Shown: positions 57,773-64,000 of the stretch, in pieces
Numbering within the stretch: the stretch's first letter is position 1
Layout of the letters: the number at the start of each line of letters is the position of its first letter
Assembly: GCA_023078685.1 (NCBI GenBank)
Contig: JALGAS010000003.1
Span: forward strand, 1,116,001-1,180,000
Direction: 5' to 3'
Length of the DNA stretch: 64,000 nucleotides
From: Neopestalotiopsis rosae
Lineage: Eukaryota; Ascomycota; Sordariomycetes; Amphisphaeriales; Sporocadaceae
Program-made: the position numbers and the translations under genes
Notes under the pieces: generated by a model
Databases searched by the model: none
What the model was told of the DNA's origin: nothing
What the model saw: only the letters and a program-made list of their open reading frames with translations

Positions 57773-60700
57773 TGTGGCGTTTATTTGAAAAGAGAGGGAA
57801 CCGAGCGATCTATACGTTGTGGATTGCGATAGTAACTATATAGGCTTCACAAATGGGGAGCTCATGTGCAAGAACTGTTACCCAAAGGAAAGCAACGAAG
57901 CAATTTGAGAACAATTTTTTTTCTTTGGGTTTGAAATGAGGCCAGCTACCGGAGAAAAGAGAAATTCTTCAGGTCGGGGCCAGATGGGAGAGATGTCGAT
58001 TATGAATAGGCGCCTTGGGTCAGGACATTCACATTCTCATTCGATGGTTGAGGGACAGCGGCTGCATGGGGCCGTTAGTGGAGGTGGGTATGCAAGAGGC
58101 AATAGGGTTCCTCACCAGAGACCGGGGTGTATTGACTCGTCAGTGGTCAGTCCCTCTGATAGGGCGGTTGAGGAGTAGTAGAGCTGCAATCCCTCAATGG
58201 GCAGATCTGGAAGTGAAAAAAATAGACGCCCAGGCCTTGATGAAAGTGGCACCAGGTCGTCGAATAGGTCGCAAGAGCCGAGTACCGAGTCTTTAGCTCT
58301 GTGAGATCGATATCTTTTCTTGCTCAACTCAAACCGGAATTTGACAGTCTGAGTTTCATCACTTGACAGAGGAATACAGACAGACCTTTGCTTGAGTTCG
58401 AGGCGGAGAGGGGAAGAGGAGGGAGAGAAAACACGTTCACGAAGTCTTGGGGGTGCAATATCAAGAGGCAGCGCAAATGTATTTGAGGAGAGGGGTCGGT
58501 CGTGGATTCGCCCATATACAGTACTTGAATGGCATTGTATACATGTATGCCTTTGAAAAGTACAATATGGGAGATAGTATATACGAGTTTCTCCCTTACA
58601 TTGACCAACCTGGATGCTGTAGTGCACCTATCCGACCCAGGTACAATGACCCTGGAGCTAGCGGCGAGTCGATCGCCAACCGTAGCATTGCTGCCCTGGT
58701 CGGTCGTTGCAGCAGCCAACGACCAGGCCAAATGCAGGCGAGCTGCTCAATGGACCTTTGCTGGCTGCTGACACCACCTTTTTGGGTGGTGTAATTGAGA
58801 GGGGATGCGCAATTTTACACAGGCGAGGTTGAGAAAAAGGCACGAGAGAACCAAGATGGGAACCAGGGACCAGTCCGAGCAAGCCAGGTCAGTGGAGAGG
58901 GAGGCGGGCGCCGCGTTCTGGTTGGACATGGGGAACCAGCCGCCGCAACCATGCCCGGCGCTTTCGTCCACCCCCCGGTCGCTGATCTCGGAGCGTGATA
59001 GGCAGACGACTGGTTGTGCCATCTGCAAGCGCCAGAACTTCCGTCCAATCACAGCGCCAAACAACGTGATGCCCAGCGATTATAATGCATGGGGTCCGGG
59101 ACTGGGCGGTAAAATGCCATGGTACGTGGTGCAATGTACCCAATCGCCATCAAGTCTGTCGTCCAGCCCTGTCTTCTCTCATCTTTGTCTCTTGGGGCCC
59201 GAAAGCACAACGCAGACGTGAGTGAGCAATTGAAGGGTGCTGCATTGCAAGTATCTCTGTTGGGCAGATCAGAAATTCGACTGCTCTTGTTCGCCTCTAC
59301 TTGGAAAAAGACTGCAATGACCAGACATTGGTCTTACGATTCGGCTCTTCACAAGCCGCCCGAAATCGCATATCGAATGTTTCGTGGTGGCTGTGGCCTG
59401 AATGGTCGGTTTCTTGCCATCAATCATCAGGCAAGCAAACGTGTCTGCCTCTTGCTGCTCTAGTCAATCGAGTTCCAAGTCAGAATGTTGTAGTGCATCT
59501 GCGGTCAGCGAAAAGTGTAACCCAACAGCTCTAAATAGCGACGATATGTCTGAATTGCGATGAGCTCGGTATGTGGCTCCATTACCACTCACTGCCACTG
59601 CAGTGTATCCAAAGTAGCGTCTGGGGTAGACCGTCAATCAGATCATGTCAGCTTTGAACAAGAAGTAAAATGTCCGTGGATTGGTAGGACAAATGCGGCG
59701 CATGCGATAGAATACCACTTTCTGCTGTACTCTAATGAATTGTTTTCACAGATTGTGCAAAGGGACATGCTCGAGGTGTACTTGGTGGTCATGTACGCAC
59801 AAATGTATCGAGCCCAAAATCTGACCAATGTGCAGGCCTATGGACCGCGTTCAGTGGCTAGGGGTCACCAACCTAGGTTACCATGGTCGCCAGACACACC
59901 TCCGATTGTCGAGTGCCATCCACCTGCAAAGGCTTTTTCAATCTCAATTGACGGCTACATTAGTGCCAATAGTGGTGTTGTGAAAAGACTTCCTATTAGT
60001 CTGCGACACCGAAAAAGACTGCTCGCTAGTATCAATTGCGCTTCCATCAACCGAGGGAGTTATTTTTAACCCAATTTAGGAACCACCTATTTGCCCGCTG
60101 GTCGTGCCAATGGAATCGATTCTATCAAGCCAAAATGCAACACATTTAACCCAGTAAACATCTCAAATGTCTCCGGGAATGGGTGTTTAGACACGGCTTT
60201 TATCCTCATTTCTGGGGTTCTTGGAGCCTCCGCTCCCTGCTGATGAGACAATGGTGTCGACAAGTCTGACATTTTGCCTTCTCACCGGCGTCAGCTTGGC
60301 TGTAGCCGACAATACCACATGAGCACCCTTGTACATTACTGCAGAATATATTTTTATATCTTTATACTGACTGGAAGGCAAGATTTCATGGTGCTTAGAC
60401 AAGAGGCATATTTGCCCAAGGTTGTGGTCCGTCCATGTTTCTTGTCGGGAAGGCGCAGTTTGAACTTACACGCAGTCCGTGCTGAGATCTGTATCAAACT
60501 TCAACGTTCAGAGTTCAGATATACCAGAGACAAACATTGAAAATTCCGTCATTTCTTGAGTGCAAAGATGAGATGGTAGTCCTTGAAATTCGACATCTTC
60601 TTCTGGTACATTTTGCCATTTATTTTCAAGTGTCAAATTTTTATACTTGATGTCTTGCCCAAGGCTGGCTCACGCAGCATGTCTGGTCTTCACCTGCACT

Positions 60701-61424
60701 GGCCACCATGACCATGTTTAAATCCTGAGACATTGGAACATTAGACTTGAATAAATAGCGAATCGCAAACTTGCATGATATTACTATCATTCGAGCCTTG
60801 ATGCTGCAGTTTCTGCATGAAACCATATCTTGTGCGTTCAGCCTTATGCCCATGTGGTGATCTAGCTTTGAGGAGAATATAAATTATCGTTAACTGGCGA
60901 TATTCATGTCATTTGTGGCATATGATATATAATAAATCAATGATTTTGAATATTCAAATACTGATGTCATACATAATGACAAGATATATCAATCAGATAT
61001 AACATTGTTATACTATCAAGACGAGCTATGAGATAGTATAGTGCAGTCGAGTCTGCCCCAGCTTCCAGCTCCAACCAGAGCCATTATTTCTTGGTGGGGT
61101 TCTTGCCCCGCGTAAAGTCTCTATCTTATCAAAGCCGCCAGCTGCAATGCTGGCCAGCTTGGAGCCGTCATCCCACTCTGACAGCTGCACCATAAGAGTC
61201 ATAGTTGTGACAAGCACCACGCCACAATTTCGAAAATACCTGAAGCAGCAGAGGCGGGACAAGGCACTTCGTCATTTACACGGCTACTCATTCAATACCA
61301 GACCCATCGCCAACCCCGGCACTCCAATCCCACGAGCAACCAACGAGATCTTCCGTGTCCGTCGACCATTTCCAGAACCGACCTCCAGCCGTCAGCGCAA
61401 ACCCAAGCGAAAGCAACCGCCACC
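57773..61424. other. Long divergent gene-poor region
   Basis: About 3.65 kb between a leftward and a rightward gene. No reading frame has protein-like composition. AT content rises from about 60840 to 61030. The last ~270 bp before the eIF2 gamma ATG (CA- and CG-rich) look like leader sequence. No tRNA or other RNA gene was recognised. Confidence 0.5.
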
Positions 61425-63023
61425 ATGTCCGCCGACAAGTTTGGCAACGATATTCCCGACTCCGAGTCCGAGTCTGGCGACTCTGTCGACGAGCAGCAGA
61501 TTGACGATGGCGCCGAGGACATCCAGGAGAAGCCCGTCAAGTCTGCGATGAAGAAGAACACCATCATCGCTGCCCCCGATGCCACGCGCCCCGAGCTGCC
61601 CCCTCAGACCGATCCCAAGGATCTCGACGTCAAGAGCTTAACCCCCCTCACACCCGAAATTATCGCCAGACAAGCAACCATCAACATTGGTACCATTGGC
61701 CACGTCGCTCACGGAAAGAGTACCGTCGTCAAGGCCATCTCCGGTGTCCAGACTGTCCGTTTCAAGAACGAGCTGATCCGTAACATTACCATCAAGCTTG
61801 GTTATGCCAACGCCAAGATCTACAAGTGCGACAACCCCGAGTGCCCGCGACCTACCTGCTACCGGAGTTACAAGAGTGACAAGGAGGTCGACCCTGCCTG
61901 TGAGCGCGATGGATGCAGCGGTACCTACAGACTCCTGCGCCATGTCTCGTTCGTTGACTGCCCCGGTCACGATATTCTCATGAGCACTATGTTGTCGGGT
62001 GCCGCCGTCATGGACGCTGCCCTTCTCTTGATTGCTGGAAACGAAACTGTTCCCCAGCCCCAGACTTCTGAGCACTTGGCTGCCATTGAGATTATGAAGC
62101 TCGACAAGATCATCATTCTCCAGAACAAGGTTGATTTGATGCGCGAGGAGGCCGCCCAGCAGCACTACCAGTCTATCCTAAAGTTCGTCAGAGGTACACC
62201 GGCTGCCAAGTCGCCCATCATCCCCATCTCTGCCCAGCTCAAGTTCAACATTGATGCCATCAACGAGGCTATTGTCAACACGATTCCTGTGCCCCCCAGA
62301 GATTTCACTCAGGACCCTCACATGATGGTTATTCGATCTTTCGATGTCAACAAGCCCGGTGCCGAGATCGAGGAGCTCAAGGGTGGTGTTGCTGGTGGCA
62401 GTATTCTTCACGGTGTGCTCAAGCTTGGCGACGAGATTGAGATCAGACCCGGTATCGTCACTCGTGACGACAAGGGTAACCTTCAGTGCAAGCCCATCTC
62501 CAGCAGAATTGTGTCACTGAACTCGGAACTCAACGAGCTCAAGTACGCTGTTCCTGGTGGTCTCATTGGTGTCGGTACCCGCATCGATCCTACCCTTTGC
62601 AGAGCCGATCGTCTGGTTGGTTTCGTCCTTGGTCTCAAGGGCCGTCTGCCCGCCATCTACAGCGAGATCGAGGTCAACTTTTACCTGCTCAAGAGACTTT
62701 TGGGTGTCCGAACTGCCGACGGCAAGCAGGCCAAGGTCGCCAAGCTGGCCAAGAACGAGGTCCTCATGGTGAACATTGGTTCGACTTCGACCGGTGCCAA
62801 GGTTTCTGCCATCAAGCAGGATGCCGCCAAGCTGACTCTCACCTCTCCTGCCTGCACGAATCTGGGCGAGAAGATTGCTCTTTCGCGTCGTATCGAGAAG
62901 CACTGGCGTCTCATTGGTTGGGCTACTATCAACGCGTAAGTCACGATGATAACCATTCATTATTATTGAGTTGCATACTAACCATACCATAGCGGTGTAA
63001 CACTAGAGCCTACGGCAGTATAA
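61425..63023 (+). CDS. GCD11: Translation initiation factor eIF2 gamma subunit
   Basis: GTPase subunit of eIF2 that carries Met-tRNAi to the 40S ribosome. Exons 61425..62935 and 62993..63023 (57-nt GTAAGT...TAG intron with a CATACTAAC branch site) give 513 aa; the tiny last exon restores the expected end [10 protein letters not shown] polar acidic N-terminus (1-80) precedes the G domain: G1 GHVAHGKST (92-100), switch-region INIGTIG and [14 protein letters not shown], the Cys-rich zinc knuckle starting at C135/C140 and closing with ACERDGC, G3 DCPGH (178-182) and G4 NKVD (234-237). Domain II ([24 protein letters not shown]) and domain III ([28 protein letters not shown]) are complete. GHVAHGKS, where EF-Tu has GHVDHGKT, is normal for this subunit. 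Confidence 0.97.
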
Positions 63024-63918
63024 GGGTAATGTGAAACGATAATTACGATGCACGATCTTTGCGCCAGGAATTGATCACGATGCATTGCGTCGGTGGATTC
63101 CCAAACATATATCATTATCGCAAGGGATATACACATTTCCGATGGCATCTACAGGCTGAGGTGTCTGCTCACGCTGGCAAATCAGGTCAGTCATTGGATG
63201 ATCATAAGATGCCGAGTTGGAATCGGTCGAGTCAAAGTGTGATCGGCCTCAAGTATGCTGGCTTCAACACAAGACTCGGGGGAAATATGAAAAGTCATGC
63301 AAGATATTCATATTTGAAGGCTAGTTGCATTGCATGGTGTCCTGGGCTGAGGCAGAAAAAATAGAGCGAATGATCCCACACAATGTTATGTATTTTCATG
63401 TGACTTATATTATTTCCACTTGACTGTATCATATTATGGCAAGCCGGGTGTTTAGAGAGTCGTCCGTGTGGAATCCTCTTCCACCTCAAAAGTGCTTCCG
63501 ATACACCCACATACCAGTGTGTCTAGCGCATCTACTTCAGGACATGTGTTCTTAGACAACTAACTGCTACTGTATCTAATAGAAGAGCGGTTCGCTATGC
63601 ATTTTTGGTTTCGTCAGCTTACCTAACGCCATGTCCACAGAGTCCGCCATTTCGATTTTCGGGTATATTGCTGAGCATAAACAACAGAACAGTCACAGTA
63701 CTCAGGACGAAAGGTTTAATTGACAGTAATGGCGCCGTCTCGTCCTCGATGAATCTCATCGGTGTAGTCGTCTTGCATGATGTATAAATGTTCTACCCGT
63801 TGCTTTATTCATCGCAGACATCTTGAAGTCCCTCGAATTTATTGCTTTGCTCATGGGACTGGTCGCGTTTTCTCATGAGTGAATCTCTTGTTATTTAGTA
63901 TTTCGCATTGATAATTGA
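63024..63918. other. Intergenic region at the right end
   Basis: About 0.9 kb of eIF2 gamma 3' flank and unassigned sequence. No gene recognised. Confidence 0.55.
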
Positions 63919-63970
63919 TTATCTACGCAGGCGCTGTGCCTCGGCCTTCCAGTAGCAGTTCGAACTGAAG
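63919..63970 (-). CDS. Possible 3'-terminal exon of a minus-strand gene cut by the window edge
   Basis: Reading leftward from a pyrimidine-rich CATTACAG acceptor (63971-63973), a 52-nt frame encodes FSSNCYWKAEAQRLRR and then TAA. A GTAAGT lies only 22 nt before the acceptor, too close to be its donor, so the true donor would be outside the window. The composition is protein-like but the piece is too short to identify. Confidence 0.25.
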
Positions 63971-64000
63971 CTGTAATGCGAAAGGAACTTACGAATCTGT

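Noticed and set aside
61698..61724. GHVAHGKST instead of GHVDHGKT in the eIF2 gamma P-loop
   Set aside because: Standard for eIF2 gamma.

Overview
The window is nuclear DNA of a filamentous ascomycete, most likely a Sordariomycete and perhaps Hypocreales. The placement rests on short spliceosomal introns (about 50-140 nt, GTAAGT/GTATGT/GTACGT donors, CTAAC-like branch sites), CT-rich leaders, single-copy housekeeping genes on both strands with roughly 1-3.5 kb between them, and protein types such as a four-helix DUF7704-like protein. There are no operons. I found no CRISPR array, no tRNA or rRNA gene, no intact transposon and no biosynthetic gene cluster. Exon models were built by hand from splice signals and reading-frame continuity.

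Layout. 1-1116: 3' part of enolase (+). 1943-5581: BUB1/Mad3-type checkpoint kinase (+). 6194-7756: AP endonuclease Apn1 (-). 11874-13999: Git1-like MFS permease (+). 14722-15234: DUF7704-like membrane protein (-). 15989-19222: M1 aminopeptidase with a probable mitochondrial presequence (-). 20688-22390: acidic Laa2/aftiphilin-like protein (-). 23423-25532: nucleoporin Nsp1 (+). 26290-26850: mitochondrial ATPase inhibitor IF1 (-). 30424-31409: 14-3-3 protein (+). 31977-32864: diphthamide J-protein Dph4 (-). 33566-34216: mitoribosomal protein mL59 (-). 34751-36982: Prp28 helicase (+). 37083-38729: unrecognised protein (-). 42255-45609: disordered/coiled-coil protein, 5' exons uncertain (+). 47318-50072: protein with two C2HC fingers (+). 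51239-52630: eIF3m (+). 53624-54301: UMP/CMP kinase Ura6 (-). 54629-55031: small mitochondrial membrane protein (-). 56190-57772: four-TM protein (-). 61425-63023: eIF2 gamma (+). A possible terminal exon of another minus-strand gene sits at the right edge.

The genes cover core functions: glycolysis, spindle checkpoint, base excision repair, nuclear transport, splicing, translation initiation, diphthamide synthesis, the mitochondrial ribosome and ATP synthase control. They are neighbours but do not form one pathway. Long gene-poor stretches lie at 7.8-11.9, 26.9-30.4, 38.7-42.3 and 57.8-61.4 kb. One AT-rich island near 46.55-46.87 kb looks like a RIP-decayed repeat.

The observations I rate highest are these. 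(1) One checkpoint gene carries the full Mad3 half (two KEN boxes, an ABBA-like/KEN/ABBA-like cassette, GLEBS) and the full Bub1 kinase. An intron between the halves has an in-frame stop at its start, so retaining it would encode a Mad3-like protein of 462 aa. (2) Two C2HC zinc fingers of identical spacing are each interrupted by a phase-0 intron at the same Y|H position, which suggests exon duplication. (3) Apn1 has a PIP-box-like motif near its C-terminus.
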